A DNA stretch of 64,000 bases from Clostridium facile (GCF_014297275.1 NZ_JACOQK010000001.1:2666001-2730000), one strand, 5' to 3'. Counted from the first letter of the stretch, positions 17,986 to 27,795 are shown. Notes: a model not told the origin generated them from the sequence alone. Numbers and translations: made by a program.

Positions 17986-18942
17986 TTAATTAATTTGATT
18001 TTGTGGACTGCCATTTAAAAAGGCTGTTAGGTTATCCACAGCGATTTGTAATAATCGAGAACGTGTTTCATAACCCGCCCAAGCAATATGAGGAGTAATA
18101 TGGCAGTTTTTTGCTGTTAGTAATGGATTGGTTGCAAGAATTGGTTCTTGGGAAACCACATCTATTCCAGCACCTGCAATTTTACCGCTATTTAGCGCAT
18201 CTGTCAAAGCTTGTTCTTCAACAATTGGTCCTCGTGCCGTATTGATTAATAGGGCGGTTGGCTTCATTTTAGAAAGCCGTTCCCTGTTGATAAGATGTTC
18301 TGTTTGTTCCGTTAATGGACAGTGGATGCTAACAATATCACTTTGTTGTAACAGATTATCTAAGTTGACAAAATGGATTCCCTGTTGTTCTAATTCTGGT
18401 TTTGGTGTTCTGGTATATGCCAATACCTTCATCCCAAATGCAGTTGCAATTGCTGCCATTTGCCGTCCAATGCTGCCACAACCAATAATTCCTAATGTTT
18501 TTCCAAGCAGTTCGAAGGTTGGAAAATAGTAAGAAAAATCTTTGCAGTTTTGCCAATCTCCTTGATGGACGGATTGGCTGTGCTCATCGATTTTATTGTA
18601 AAAGGAAAGGATATGGGCAAATGCGTTTTGAGCGACAGCAGCGGTGGAATATTCAGGTACATTACAGATAGTAATCCCTTTTTGGGCTGCGTAGTGGATA
18701 TCTTCAATGACATTATAGCCTGTTGCGAATACGCCAATGTATGTTAAGTTGGGACAAGCATCCAGTACCTGGTTGGAAATCAGTGATTTGTTGGTAAATG
18801 CGATTTCCGCAGTTCCAATTCGTTCTGCTACCAATTCTGGTGGGGTACGGTCATAACAATCCACTTCACCAAACTGTTGGAAAACATCCAGGCTCAAATC
18901 GTTAGAAGCAAGGGCAGCGGTATCCAATAAAACTAGTTTCAT
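17986..18942 (-). CDS. D-2-hydroxyacid dehydrogenase (glycerate dehydrogenase/hydroxypyruvate reductase type)
   Basis: 318 residues, normal for the family. The Rossmann NAD motif GCGSIGRQ is at about residues 154-161. The substrate Arg is in NTARGP (about 235), and the catalytic His is in HIAWAGYETR (about 285-290). The family reduces 2-oxoacids such as hydroxypyruvate to D-2-hydroxyacids with NAD(P)H; the exact substrate is not readable. The start follows the gltX stop by 12 bases with an AAGGA site, so it is co-transcribed with gltX. Confidence 0.9.
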   Translation of the reverse strand: MKLVLLDTAALASNDLSLDVFQQFGEVDCYDRTPPELVAERIGTAEIAFTNKSLISNQVLDACPNLTYIGVFATGYNVIEDIHYAAQKGITICNVPEYSTAAVAQNAFAHILSFYNKIDEHSQSVHQGDWQNCKDFSYYFPTFELLGKTLGIIGCGSIGRQMAAIATAFGMKVLAYTRTPKPELEQQGIHFVNLDNLLQQSDIVSIHCPLTEQTEHLINRERLSKMKPTALLINTARGPIVEEQALTDALNSGKIAGAGIDVVSQEPILATNPLLTAKNCHITPHIAWAGYETRSRLLQIAVDNLTAFLNGSPQNQIN

Positions 18943-18954
18943 TATAATGTGTCC

Positions 18955-20403
18955 TTAAGAGAGTTTTTCAATGCCAATTTGGATTCTGCGCAGGGTTTCT
19001 TCTTTGCCTAATAGGTCGCAAATTTCAATTCCACCGCCAGGAGTAAACTGTTTTCCAGAAACAGCCACACGTACTGGCCATAAAATATAACCGTTTTTTA
19101 CACCTAATTTGCCAATCAGTTCAAATAAAGCGTTATGGATGCTGTCCATGTTCCACTCATTTAACCCTTCTAATACTGGCAAAGTTTCTTTTAACGCAAC
19201 CAAAGCGGTTTCCGCATTGGTTTTCATTTTTTTATGGGTGTACATTGCAATATCATAATCTGGAAGTTTATCGATAAAATCCACTTGTTCTGGAATATCG
19301 GTGAATAGTTCACAACGGGGATGAAGCATTTCTGCCAATAGGCGTAAATCAACATCTTCTTTTTTACAGGTTTGACGGATATATGGGGTTGCCATTTCCT
19401 CAAATTCATCCAAAGACATCCGACGAATATATTCTGCGTTAATTGCCTTTAATTTTTGAGTGTCAAAAATAGCAGGGGATTTGGAAATACCGGAAACATC
19501 AAATTCTTGGATTAATTCTGGCAGGGTAAAGATTTCTTCTTCCCCTTTTGGAGCCCATCCCAACAAAGCAATGTAGTTTACAACTGCTTCGGTTAAATAT
19601 CCTTTTTTGATTAAGTCCTCAAAAGAGGCGTCGCCGTTCCGTTTGGATAATTTTTCGGTTGCATTTTTCATAACAGGGGAACAGTGGATATAAACTGGAG
19701 GTTCCCATCCAAACGCCTCATATAATAAATTGTATTTTGGAGTAGAAGACAGGTATTCGTTCCCACGGATGACATGGGTAATCCCCATTAGGTGGTCATC
19801 TACTACGTTGGCGAAATTGTAAGTTGGCATACCATCCGCTTTGATTAAAATCTGGTCATCTAAAACGGAATTATCCACAGTAATATCGCCGAACACCTCA
19901 TCATGGAAGGTAGTTGTCCCTTCTGTTGGACATTTCTGGCGGATTACATATGGAATGCCCGCATCCAATTTTTCCTGGATTTCTTCTTTGCTCAAATGTT
20001 TGCAATGCCCGTCATATTTTGGGGCGATACCGGAAGCTTGCTGGATTTTACGCAGCTCTTCCAAACGGTCTTTATCACAGAAGCAGTAATAGGCATGTCC
20101 GCTTTCTACTAGCTGTTCCGCATACCCTTTAAACATACCCATACGTTCGCTCTGAATATAGGGGCCATAATCCCCTCCAATATCTGGACCTTCATCCCAG
20201 ATTAATCCAGCTTTGCGCAGGGTATCGTAAATAATATCTACAGCACCTTCTACATAACGTTCACGGTCTGTGTCTTCAATACGCAAAATAAAATCGCCAT
20301 CGTATTTTTTTGCCAGCAAATATGCGTACAATGCAGTTCTTAGGTTACCTACATGCATATAGCCAGTTGGAGATGGCGCAAAACGGGTTCTCACTTTAGC
20401 CAT
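18955..20403 (-). CDS. gltX: Glutamyl-tRNA synthetase
   Basis: 482 residues from the ATG at 20403, which gives the standard N-terminus MAKVRTRFAPSPTG; an in-frame TTG 21 bases upstream has no ribosome site. It is a class I synthetase that charges tRNA-Glu. The HIGH-type motif is HVGN at residues 17-20, and the KMSKS-type motif is KLSKR at about 251-255. In many Clostridia this enzyme is non-discriminating and feeds GatCAB; that cannot be decided here. No T-box leader is visible upstream. Confidence 0.97.
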   Translation of the reverse strand: MAKVRTRFAPSPTGYMHVGNLRTALYAYLLAKKYDGDFILRIEDTDRERYVEGAVDIIYDTLRKAGLIWDEGPDIGGDYGPYIQSERMGMFKGYAEQLVESGHAYYCFCDKDRLEELRKIQQASGIAPKYDGHCKHLSKEEIQEKLDAGIPYVIRQKCPTEGTTTFHDEVFGDITVDNSVLDDQILIKADGMPTYNFANVVDDHLMGITHVIRGNEYLSSTPKYNLLYEAFGWEPPVYIHCSPVMKNATEKLSKRNGDASFEDLIKKGYLTEAVVNYIALLGWAPKGEEEIFTLPELIQEFDVSGISKSPAIFDTQKLKAINAEYIRRMSLDEFEEMATPYIRQTCKKEDVDLRLLAEMLHPRCELFTDIPEQVDFIDKLPDYDIAMYTHKKMKTNAETALVALKETLPVLEGLNEWNMDSIHNALFELIGKLGVKNGYILWPVRVAVSGKQFTPGGGIEICDLLGKEETLRRIQIGIEKLS

Positions 20404-20790
20404 TTTTTTCACCTGTTCTTTCAAAAATTTATGGATTTACAGATAGCAAGCCACCTTATTATAATCAAAGTTTGTAAGTGGCCATAACAATACAATCCTA
20501 TCATATATATACTACCGTTGAACAAGAAAAAAGTCAAGTGAAAATAGGAGATCGTCCCATTCCTGAAATGTTTGAAATAAAATAAAGTTTTTGGGTATGG
20601 TTTCGCTTATTTGGAACAAGATAATTTTAGAAATATTAGTGTGAAAATGGGAATTGAAAAAATAATAGTGTTTTAATATACAAATTGTAGAGAAATGACT
20701 GGTAAATATTACAGAAAAATAGAATTGTAAATTGTGCAATTTTATATTTTGACAGATTTTTTAGAAACAGCCGATAATCCGGTAATTCTA
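20404..20790. other. Divergent intergenic region between gltX and the glycan cluster
   Basis: It holds a minus-strand TATAAT (complement of 20458-20463), which is the probable gltX promoter with a poor -35, and otherwise AT-rich sequence without a gene or stable hairpin. Confidence 0.45.
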
Positions 20791-20819
20791 TTGACATCAA
20801 AAATAGAAAACGGTATAAT
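20791..20819 (+). promoter_or_regulatory. Consensus sigma-A promoter of the glycan cluster
   Basis: A perfect TTGACA (20791-20796), a 17-bp spacer and a perfect TATAAT (20814-20819). It is the only strong promoter seen before the run of glycan genes, so it probably drives all of them. Confidence 0.92.
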
Positions 20820-20912
20820 AAGGAATGATAAAATGTAATAGATATGCGCTTTTTATGTTGTTTTTCGGTTAAAAAACGGCAGCAGAAAGCAAACGATATT
20901 TGGAGCGATAGA

Positions 20913-21779
20913 ATGGATTTGTCGATTATTTTAATCAATTACAATAAAAAAGAATTGACCGAACAAACGATACAATCTGTTTTTTCCACAGTAAAACATA
21001 TTGAATACGAAATTATCGTGATAGATAATTCCAGTTGCAAAGAACAGCAATATACAAGGGAACATCCGTTGATTAAAACCTATTTAAATGTACAAAATAA
21101 AGGGTTTGGCAATGCCTGTAACTTAGGTGCTAGTTATTCCAATGGGGATTATCTTTTATTTTTAAATAACGATACCATTTTACATGAGGGCACACTGGAT
21201 ACGACTGTAGCGTATTGTAAACAGCACCCAGAGATTGGCGCCTTGGGCGTTCGTACATTGTTGGCGGATGGTACATTGGATCATGGCTGTAAACGAGGAT
21301 TTCCTACGCCAATGAGTTCTCTCTACTATTTTTCCGGTATGGACAGACGCCATCCGGAATCTAAGAAATATGGCGCTTACCGACAGACCTTTGTGAAAGA
21401 GGATACGATTACACAAGTGGATAGTGTTTCTGGCTCCTATTTGTTGATGCCAAAACAGATATTTGAACAAATAGATGGATTTGATGACGATTATTTTATG
21501 TATGGCGAAGATTTGGACCTGTGCTACCGTGTCAAACAGAATGGGTATCAAGTAGTATATTATGGGCAGGCGAGTATGACCCACCTAAAAGGGCAGAGCG
21601 GTTTGAATACAAATCCTGCAATTGTAAACCACTTTTACCAGGCGATGGTCCTGTTTTATAACAAGCATTACCGAAAAAAGTATAATTGTTTGACCAATGG
21701 GATTGTTTTAACAGGGATCCGCTTGAAAAAAGCATTGGCCTTACGCCAAATGAAAAAGAGGAAGCAAACCGATGGTTGA
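20913..21779 (+). CDS. Family 2 glycosyltransferase
   Basis: 288 residues from the ATG at 20913, with GGAG 6 nt upstream; an earlier in-frame ATG at 20844 has no ribosome site. It is a GT-A fold transferase. LSIILINYNKKE starts the nucleotide-binding domain, NNDT is the DxD-like metal motif, and GFDDDYFMYGEDLDLCYR is the C-terminal acceptor-side motif typical of rhamnosyltransferase-like GT2 enzymes. It has no membrane helix. Its place before the dTDP-rhamnose genes suggests that it adds rhamnose to a surface glycan (inference). The next gene overlaps it by 8 bases. Confidence 0.9.
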   Translation: MDLSIILINYNKKELTEQTIQSVFSTVKHIEYEIIVIDNSSCKEQQYTREHPLIKTYLNVQNKGFGNACNLGASYSNGDYLLFLNNDTILHEGTLDTTVAYCKQHPEIGALGVRTLLADGTLDHGCKRGFPTPMSSLYYFSGMDRRHPESKKYGAYRQTFVKEDTITQVDSVSGSYLLMPKQIFEQIDGFDDDYFMYGEDLDLCYRVKQNGYQVVYYGQASMTHLKGQSGLNTNPAIVNHFYQAMVLFYNKHYRKKYNCLTNGIVLTGIRLKKALALRQMKKRKQTDG

Positions 21780-22698
21780 TATTTTGTTGGCTGTTTATAA
21801 TGGTGCTGCTTATCTTTCTGAACAGTTGGACTCCATTATAAAACAAACATTTACCAATTGGCGTTTGATCATTTTGGACGATTGTTCCACCGACCAAACC
21901 CCTGAAATTGTGGAGCGCTATCAGCAGCGTTATCCAAATAAAATTGAATATTACGTAAACGAAACCAATTCAGGAAACGCCAAGTATACGTTTTTTAACC
22001 TGCTTGCCCATTCTACAGCGGACTATGTTATGACATGTGACCATGATGATGTATGGCTGCCCGCAAAAGTGGAATGGACTATGTATAAAATGAAAGAATT
22101 GGAAAGCCGCTATGGAGCGACAACTCCGATTTTAGTGCATACAGATTTAAAAATTGTAGATGAACGTTTGTATGAATATTCTTCTTCCATGTTTGAATCT
22201 CAGCAGATGGATTATGAGAGGACACAGCTCCATTATTTACTGGCGCAAAATATTGTAACAGGCTGTACCATGATGGTAAACCGTTACTTGTTGGATTTAT
22301 GTCCGAAATTTCCAGATGATGCGATTATGCACGACTGGTGGCTGGCGTTGGTGGCTTCTGCGTTTGGCAAAATTGGATTTGTAGATCGTGCCACCATTTT
22401 ATACCGCCAACACAGCGGGAACCAGGTAGGGGCAAAAAATGTAAAGGATATCAAATACCTACTGCACCGTTTCAAAAGCAATGGGGATAACAAGCAAATG
22501 GTACAGGATACCTATCAACAGGCTGCTGCCTTTTGGTATTGTTATAGCCATTGCCTTACCCCAAAACAAAAACGGATTGTACAAGCATATGCTACCTTGC
22601 CAAAGTATTGGAAAGGGAAGCGGATATTTTTGTTATTCCGTTACCGGCTGTGGAAATATGGAGTGATCCGAAAATTGGGACAGATATTTTATGTATAA
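21772..22698 (+). CDS. Family 2 glycosyltransferase
   Basis: 308 residues. DILLAVYNGAAYLSEQLDSI and LDDCSTD are the nucleotide-sugar site, and CDHDDVW holds the metal motif. MHDWW in the middle is typical of rhamnosyl- and related transferases of O-antigen clusters. It overlaps the previous gene by 8 bases, so the two are translationally coupled. Cytoplasmic or membrane-associated. The acceptor and sugar are not defined by the sequence. Confidence 0.9.
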   Translation: MVDILLAVYNGAAYLSEQLDSIIKQTFTNWRLIILDDCSTDQTPEIVERYQQRYPNKIEYYVNETNSGNAKYTFFNLLAHSTADYVMTCDHDDVWLPAKVEWTMYKMKELESRYGATTPILVHTDLKIVDERLYEYSSSMFESQQMDYERTQLHYLLAQNIVTGCTMMVNRYLLDLCPKFPDDAIMHDWWLALVASAFGKIGFVDRATILYRQHSGNQVGAKNVKDIKYLLHRFKSNGDNKQMVQDTYQQAAAFWYCYSHCLTPKQKRIVQAYATLPKYWKGKRIFLLFRYRLWKYGVIRKLGQIFYV

Positions 22699-22748
22699 AG
22701 AACATTCATTGTTATTCAGCTATCAATATTGATGAGGAGGATTTTTTT

Positions 22749-23633
22749 ATGGCTACAAAAGGGATTGTATTGGCAGGAGGAGCTGGAACACGGCTGTATC
22801 CTTCCACGATTGCTTGTTCTAAGCAGATTTTAACCGTTTATGACAAACCTATGATTTATTATCCAATTTCTACTTTAATGCTGGCTGGTATCCAGGATAT
22901 TTTGATTATTTCCACTCCACGTGATACCGAAGTATTTAAAGAATTACTGGGGGATGGAAGCCAATTCGGTGTTCGTTTTTCCTATGTAGTACAAACCGCT
23001 CCAAGGGGATTAGCAGAAGCCTTCATTTTAGGAGAAGAATTTATTGGGGATGATAATGTTTGCTTGGTATTAGGGGATAATATCTTCTATGGCTACCGTT
23101 TTACAGAGCGCTTACAGGCTGCTGTAAACCGTAAAGATGGCGCTACTATTTTTGGCTACCATGTAAGCAATCCAAAAGCATTTGGCGTTGTAGATTTTGA
23201 TGAAGACGGAAATGTACTTTCTATTGAGGAAAAACCGGAACATCCAAAATCCAACTATGCGGTTCCAGGATTGTATTTCTATGATAACAAAGTTGTGGAA
23301 ATTGCGAAGAATGTAAAACCTTCCGCACGTGGAGAGTTGGAAATCACTTCTGTGAACAACGCTTATCTGGAAGCTGGAAAATTAAAAGTAGAATTGTTTG
23401 GCCGTGGCATGGCTTGGCTGGATACTGGTACCCACCGTGCGATGCTGGCAGCTGCTAACTTTATTGAAGCGGTACAGACCCGCCAGGGATTGTATGTATC
23501 CTGTTTGGAAGAAATTGCTTACCGCAATAAATTTATTACCAAAGAACAGCTGTTACAACAAGCTGACCGTATGAAAACCACAGAATATGGCCAGTATTTA
23601 TATCAGGTAGCAGAAACAGTTGTTGTGAAATAA
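22749..23633 (+). CDS. rfbA: Glucose-1-phosphate thymidylyltransferase
   Basis: 294 residues from the ATG at 22749, with GAGGAGG upstream; the frame stays open far upstream but that part overlaps the previous gene. It makes dTDP-glucose from dTTP and glucose-1-phosphate, the first step to dTDP-L-rhamnose. The N-terminal GIVLAGGAGTRLYP is the nucleotidyl site. LGDNIFYG and RGMAWLDTGTH are RmlA hallmarks. It heads the order rfbA-rfbD-rfbB-rfbC. Confidence 0.97.
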   Translation: MATKGIVLAGGAGTRLYPSTIACSKQILTVYDKPMIYYPISTLMLAGIQDILIISTPRDTEVFKELLGDGSQFGVRFSYVVQTAPRGLAEAFILGEEFIGDDNVCLVLGDNIFYGYRFTERLQAAVNRKDGATIFGYHVSNPKAFGVVDFDEDGNVLSIEEKPEHPKSNYAVPGLYFYDNKVVEIAKNVKPSARGELEITSVNNAYLEAGKLKVELFGRGMAWLDTGTHRAMLAAANFIEAVQTRQGLYVSCLEEIAYRNKFITKEQLLQQADRMKTTEYGQYLYQVAETVVVK

Positions 23634-23645
23634 GAGGAATTGAAT

Positions 23646-24533
23646 ATGAATATTGTCATTACAGGCTGTCATGGACAGTTAGGTACTGAATTACAAAAAG
23701 TTTTAAAAACAGGAATATCCGAATTGGGTCCTATTTCAGAAGTATACAAAAATGCGACTGTAGTAGCCGTTGATATTGAAGATTTGGATATCGGAGACTT
23801 TGATGCTGTATCCGCCTTTATGGAACAGCATAAACCAGATGTTGTTTTTAACTGTGCGGCAATGACCAATGTAGATGGCTGTGAAACTAACCAAGAAGTT
23901 GCGATGAAAGCAAATGCCATTGGTCCAAGGAATCTGGCTGTTATGTGTAAAAAGCTGGATGCAAAACTGGTGCATGTATCAACTGACTATGTGTTTGCCG
24001 GAGATGGAAACCGCCCTTATGTGGAATGGGATATTACCAATCCGCAAAGCGTTTATGGTGCTTCCAAAAACCTGGGAGAACAATATGTACGGGAGTTTTG
24101 TGATAAATACTTTATTGCTAGAACATCCTGGTTATATGGTTATGTAGGCAAAAACTTTATCAAAACAATGCTGCGCCTTGGAAGAACCAATGGAGCGGTA
24201 ACTGTAGTAGATGATCAACGTGGAAACCCAACCAATGCGGCTGACCTGGCCTATCATCTGTTGCAATTAGCTGTTACCAATGAATATGGTGTTTATCATT
24301 GTACCTGTAATGGTGAATGCAGTTGGTATGAGTTTGCTTGTAAAATCATGGAAGTATTCCATGTAGACGCAAAAGTAAGCCCTTGCACATCAGAAGAATT
24401 CCCAAGCCCAACAAAACGCCCAGCGTATTCCTCTTTGGATAATATGATGTTGCGTTGTACTATTGGCGACCATATGCGTTCTTGGGAAGAAGCCCTGGAA
24501 AGTTACGCAAAAAACTATAAGGAAGAAGGATAA
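23646..24533 (+). CDS. rfbD: dTDP-4-dehydrorhamnose reductase
   Basis: 295 residues from the ATG at 23646; a TTG two codons earlier is too close to the ribosome site. It is an extended short-chain dehydrogenase that reduces dTDP-4-keto-rhamnose to dTDP-L-rhamnose. GCHGQLGTEL is the NAD(P) site, STDYVFAGDG follows, and YGASKNLGE carries the catalytic Tyr and Lys. It lies 12 bases after rfbA. Confidence 0.96.
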   Translation: MNIVITGCHGQLGTELQKVLKTGISELGPISEVYKNATVVAVDIEDLDIGDFDAVSAFMEQHKPDVVFNCAAMTNVDGCETNQEVAMKANAIGPRNLAVMCKKLDAKLVHVSTDYVFAGDGNRPYVEWDITNPQSVYGASKNLGEQYVREFCDKYFIARTSWLYGYVGKNFIKTMLRLGRTNGAVTVVDDQRGNPTNAADLAYHLLQLAVTNEYGVYHCTCNGECSWYEFACKIMEVFHVDAKVSPCTSEEFPSPTKRPAYSSLDNMMLRCTIGDHMRSWEEALESYAKNYKEEG

Positions 24534-24539
24534 TAAAAC

Positions 24540-25598
24540 ATGAAAACTTATTTAGTAACCGGCGGCGCTGGATTTATCGGCTCTAACTTTGTCATTTATA
24601 TGCTGAACAAATATGATGATGTCAAAATCATCAATGTAGATAAACTAACCTATGCAGGTAACTTGGAGAACTTAAAAGATGTGGAAAACAATCCACGCCA
24701 TGTATTTGTACAGGCTGACATCTGTGATGAAGCTGCAATTTCTAAAATTTTTGAGGAAAACGAAATTGACTATGTGGTAAACTTCGCGGCAGAAAGCCAC
24801 GTAGACCGCAGCATCACAAACCCAGAAATCTTTGTGGAAAGCAATGTTATGGGTACCGTAAATATGCTGAAATGCGCCAAAAAGGCATGGCAGATTGGCG
24901 ATGACCAATACAAAGAAGGCGTGAAATATTTACAGGTTTCTACTGATGAAGTATACGGCTCTTTGGGCGAAACAGGCTATTTTATGGAAACCACTCCATT
25001 GGATCCTCACAGCCCATATTCTTCCAGTAAAGCTTCCGCTGATTTGTTTGTAAAAGCTTATCATGATACTTACAAATTCCCAGTGAATATTACTAGATGT
25101 TCCAATAACTACGGCCCATATCAGTTCCCTGAAAAACTGATCCCATTGATGATCAACAATGTATTGCAGCATAAACAACTGCCAGTATATGGAGATGGCA
25201 TGCAGGTGCGCGACTGGTTGTTTGTAGAAGACCACTGCAAAGCAATTGATATGGTAATCCGCGATGGTAAAATTGGCGAAGTTTACAATGTAGGCGGCCA
25301 CAACGAACGTCCTAATATTGTCATTGTAAAAACCATTATCGATTATATTCAGAAAAATATTGACAGCGAAGTTGGCGAGCACCTCATCAAGTATGTAGAG
25401 GACAGAAAAGGCCACGACAGACGTTATGGAATCGCTCCAGATAAAATTAAAGAGGATTTGGGTTGGTATCCAGAAACCACCTTTGAAGTTGGTATCGTAA
25501 AAACAATCCAATGGTACTTGGACAACAAAGAATGGATGGATAATGTAACCAGTGGTCAATACCAACAGTACTACGAAAAAATGTACGCAAATAAATAA
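24540..25598 (+). CDS. rfbB: dTDP-glucose 4,6-dehydratase
   Basis: 352 residues. It converts dTDP-glucose to the 4-keto-6-deoxy sugar with bound NAD. The N-terminus has TGGAGFIGSNF, then FAAESHVDRSI and STDEVYGSLG, and YSSSKASAD with the catalytic Tyr and Lys. ITRCSNNYGPYQFPEKLIPL completes the family signature. It starts 6 bases after rfbD. Confidence 0.97.
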   Translation: MKTYLVTGGAGFIGSNFVIYMLNKYDDVKIINVDKLTYAGNLENLKDVENNPRHVFVQADICDEAAISKIFEENEIDYVVNFAAESHVDRSITNPEIFVESNVMGTVNMLKCAKKAWQIGDDQYKEGVKYLQVSTDEVYGSLGETGYFMETTPLDPHSPYSSSKASADLFVKAYHDTYKFPVNITRCSNNYGPYQFPEKLIPLMINNVLQHKQLPVYGDGMQVRDWLFVEDHCKAIDMVIRDGKIGEVYNVGGHNERPNIVIVKTIIDYIQKNIDSEVGEHLIKYVEDRKGHDRRYGIAPDKIKEDLGWYPETTFEVGIVKTIQWYLDNKEWMDNVTSGQYQQYYEKMYANK

Positions 25599-25605
25599 TG
25601 ACCAA

Positions 25606-25631
25606 AGGGGCAGTTAATCATCACTGCCCCT
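25606..25631 (+). other. Intercistronic hairpin between rfbB and rfbC
   Basis: A perfect 9-bp stem, AGGGGCAGT (25606-25614) with ACTGCCCCT (25623-25631), and no T run. It is probably an RNA-stability or partial attenuation element inside the operon. Confidence 0.6.
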
Positions 25632-25657
25632 ATATGGATTTATGAGGAGAATACAAA

Positions 25658-26206
25658 ATGGGTAAATTTAAATTTATTGAAACCGGAATTGATGACTTAT
25701 TTATTATTGAATCCCAACGTTTTGGGGATGCCCGCGGCTATTTTATGGAAACCTACAACGAAAAAGACTTCCATGACGCTGGCTTGACCATGCGTTTTGT
25801 ACAGGCAAATGAATCCCGTTCCTGTAAGGGCGTATTGCGTGGAATGCACTTCCAAAAGAACTTCCCACAGGGAAAATTGGTTCGCTGCACAAAAGGGGAA
25901 GTTTATGATGTTGCAGTTGACTTAAGAAAAGATTCCAAAACTTACGGAAAATGGTACGGTGTAAACCTCTCTGAGGAAAACAAACGCCAATTTTATGTTC
26001 CAGAAGGTTTTGCCCATGGGTTTTATGTATTGAGCGATGTGGCTGAATTTGTATACCAAGTAACAAATTTATATCATCCGGAAGATGAAGGCGCTCTGTT
26101 CTGGAATGACCCAGAAGTAGGAATTAAATGGCCTTTGATTGATGGGGTAGAAGTATTACTGAGTGAAAAAGATAAGAAAAACCCATTGTTAAAAGACATC
26201 CAGTAG
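25658..26206 (+). CDS. rfbC: dTDP-4-dehydrorhamnose 3,5-epimerase
   Basis: 182 residues, a cupin-fold epimerase and the third step to dTDP-L-rhamnose. RGYFMETYNEKDF, RGMHFQ with the catalytic His, and PEGFAHGFYVLSD are RmlC motifs. The ATG has AGGAGA at about 7 nt. It sits last of the four rhamnose genes and directly before the ABC exporter genes. Confidence 0.97.
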   Translation: MGKFKFIETGIDDLFIIESQRFGDARGYFMETYNEKDFHDAGLTMRFVQANESRSCKGVLRGMHFQKNFPQGKLVRCTKGEVYDVAVDLRKDSKTYGKWYGVNLSEENKRQFYVPEGFAHGFYVLSDVAEFVYQVTNLYHPEDEGALFWNDPEVGIKWPLIDGVEVLLSEKDKKNPLLKDIQ

Positions 26207-26224
26207 TTGGAAAGGAGTATCGGT

Positions 26225-27043
26225 TTGAGAGGATACTTAGCTGATTTTAAACGTTATACCCCATTGCTGATGGATTTAACAGGCCGTGATATCAAGGTGA
26301 AATACCGCCGTTCCGTTCTAGGGCTGGCGTGGAGTATTTTAAATCCATTGTTAACCATGATTGTATTGACACAGGTATTCGGCTATTTGTTAAAAATTCA
26401 AGTGCCGGATTTCCCTGTATTTTATATTGTAGGGTCATCTTTGTTCAACTTTTTTTCAGAAGCGACCAGTGCTTCTATGTCTTCCATTATAGGAGCATCT
26501 TCTCTGATCAAAAAAGTATATATTCCAAAGTATATTTTCCCGCTGGAAAAATGTCTATTTAGTTTGGTAAACCTATTATTCTCCTTGATTGCGGTTGTCA
26601 TTGTTATGTTCTTCCAGGGTATGGTGCCAACCTGGCGGGTAATCTTATTCTTTGTTCCAATTTTATATACCTTGGTGTTCGCAATTGGAATGAGCTTTAT
26701 TTTAAGTGCTTTAACCGTATTTTTCCGGGATATTCTCCACCTGTATGGGGTTATTATTACCTTGTGGACCTATTTGACACCAATCATTTATCCAGTTTCG
26801 TTGTTAAAAAGCGCAAGTGAAGTGGGCGGCATTGCCGGGAATACCCTGTGGACTGTTGTAAACTTAAACCCAATGTACCACTACGTCGAATACTTCCGTG
26901 CGGTCGTTATGAATAACGCGGATTATGGGTTTATTCCTGGATTACGTGAGAATTTAATTTGTGCAGGCAGCGCATTGTTTGTATTGGTTGTTGGCGCGTT
27001 AGTATTCAAAAAAGCGCAGGATCGTTTTATCCTGCATATTTAA
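26225..27043 (+). CDS. ABC-2 type polysaccharide export permease
   Basis: 272 residues from a TTG start at 26225, chosen because AAAGGAG sits 7 nt upstream and the frame before it contains the rfbC stop. About six membrane helices are visible. The early segment DIKVKYRRSVLGLAWSILNP is the signature of the TagG/Wzm/KpsM permeases that export teichoic acids, O-antigens or capsules. It forms a transporter with the ATPase encoded 20 bases later. The cargo is probably the rhamnose-containing glycan made by this cluster (inference). Confidence 0.92.
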   Translation: MRGYLADFKRYTPLLMDLTGRDIKVKYRRSVLGLAWSILNPLLTMIVLTQVFGYLLKIQVPDFPVFYIVGSSLFNFFSEATSASMSSIIGASSLIKKVYIPKYIFPLEKCLFSLVNLLFSLIAVVIVMFFQGMVPTWRVILFFVPILYTLVFAIGMSFILSALTVFFRDILHLYGVIITLWTYLTPIIYPVSLLKSASEVGGIAGNTLWTVVNLNPMYHYVEYFRAVVMNNADYGFIPGLRENLICAGSALFVLVVGALVFKKAQDRFILHI

Positions 27044-27063
27044 CCGAAAAGGAGCTGGCAGTT

Positions 27064-27795
27064 TTGTCAAATAACGCAGTAGAAATTCGAGATGTAGAAA
27101 TGCATTTTAACATGAGCAGCGAACGGTTGGAAAGCTTAAAAGAATACTTTATCAAATTAGTAAAACGTGAGCTGCATTTTAAAGATTTTATTGCATTAAA
27201 TGGTGTAACAGTAGATATCCCAAAAGGGGATGTGTTTGGAATTGTGGGTTTAAATGGTTCCGGTAAAAGTACCTTGTTAAAGATTATTTCTGGTATTTTA
27301 AAACCAACAAAAGGATCTGTATCCATCCATGGCAGTATTGCACCATTGATTGAGTTAGGCGCTGGTTTTGATATGGAATTAACCGCGCGGGAAAATATAT
27401 TCTTAAACGGTTCTGTATTAGGGTATTCCAAAAAATTTATGAAAGAACATTTCGACGAAATTGTTGATTTCTCTGAAATGCATGATTTTTTGGATGCTCC
27501 TATGAAAAACTATTCTTCCGGTATGGTGGCAAGGGTGGCATTTGCCATTGCTACTATGACAAAACCAGATATTTTAATTGTGGACGAGATTTTGGCAGTA
27601 GGGGATTTCCATTTCCAAGAAAAATGTGAAAAACGTATTGCTGAAATGATGAGCGGTGGTACAACAGTTATTATTGTTTCCCACTCATTAGACCAGATTG
27701 AACGTCTTTGTAAACATGTTATGTGGCTGGATCATGGTAATGTAAAGATGATCGGCGACGTAGATGAAGTGTGCGAAGCCTATAAAAATTGTTAA
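27064..27795 (+). CDS. ABC polysaccharide export ATPase
   Basis: 243 residues from a TTG at 27064 with AAAGGAG 9 nt upstream; the longer reading frame overlaps the permease. Walker A GLNGSGKST is at residues 62-70, the signature is YSSGM, Walker B is ILIVDEIL, and the switch histidine is in VSHS. The family is the TagH/Wzt/KpsT ATPases. It ends soon after the nucleotide-binding domain, so it lacks the C-terminal glycan-cap-recognising domain of some Wzt proteins. Confidence 0.93.
   Translation: MSNNAVEIRDVEMHFNMSSERLESLKEYFIKLVKRELHFKDFIALNGVTVDIPKGDVFGIVGLNGSGKSTLLKIISGILKPTKGSVSIHGSIAPLIELGAGFDMELTARENIFLNGSVLGYSKKFMKEHFDEIVDFSEMHDFLDAPMKNYSSGMVARVAFAIATMTKPDILIVDEILAVGDFHFQEKCEKRIAEMMSGGTTVIIVSHSLDQIERLCKHVMWLDHGNVKMIGDVDEVCEAYKNC

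Noticed and set aside
20404..20520. T-box leader before gltX
   Set aside because: No TGGNACC sequence, specifier stem or antiterminator is visible.
24930..25565. A 211-codon open frame on the minus strand inside rfbB
   Set aside because: It is antisense to a clear gene, has no ribosome site, and its composition is that expected from the mirrored codons of rfbB.
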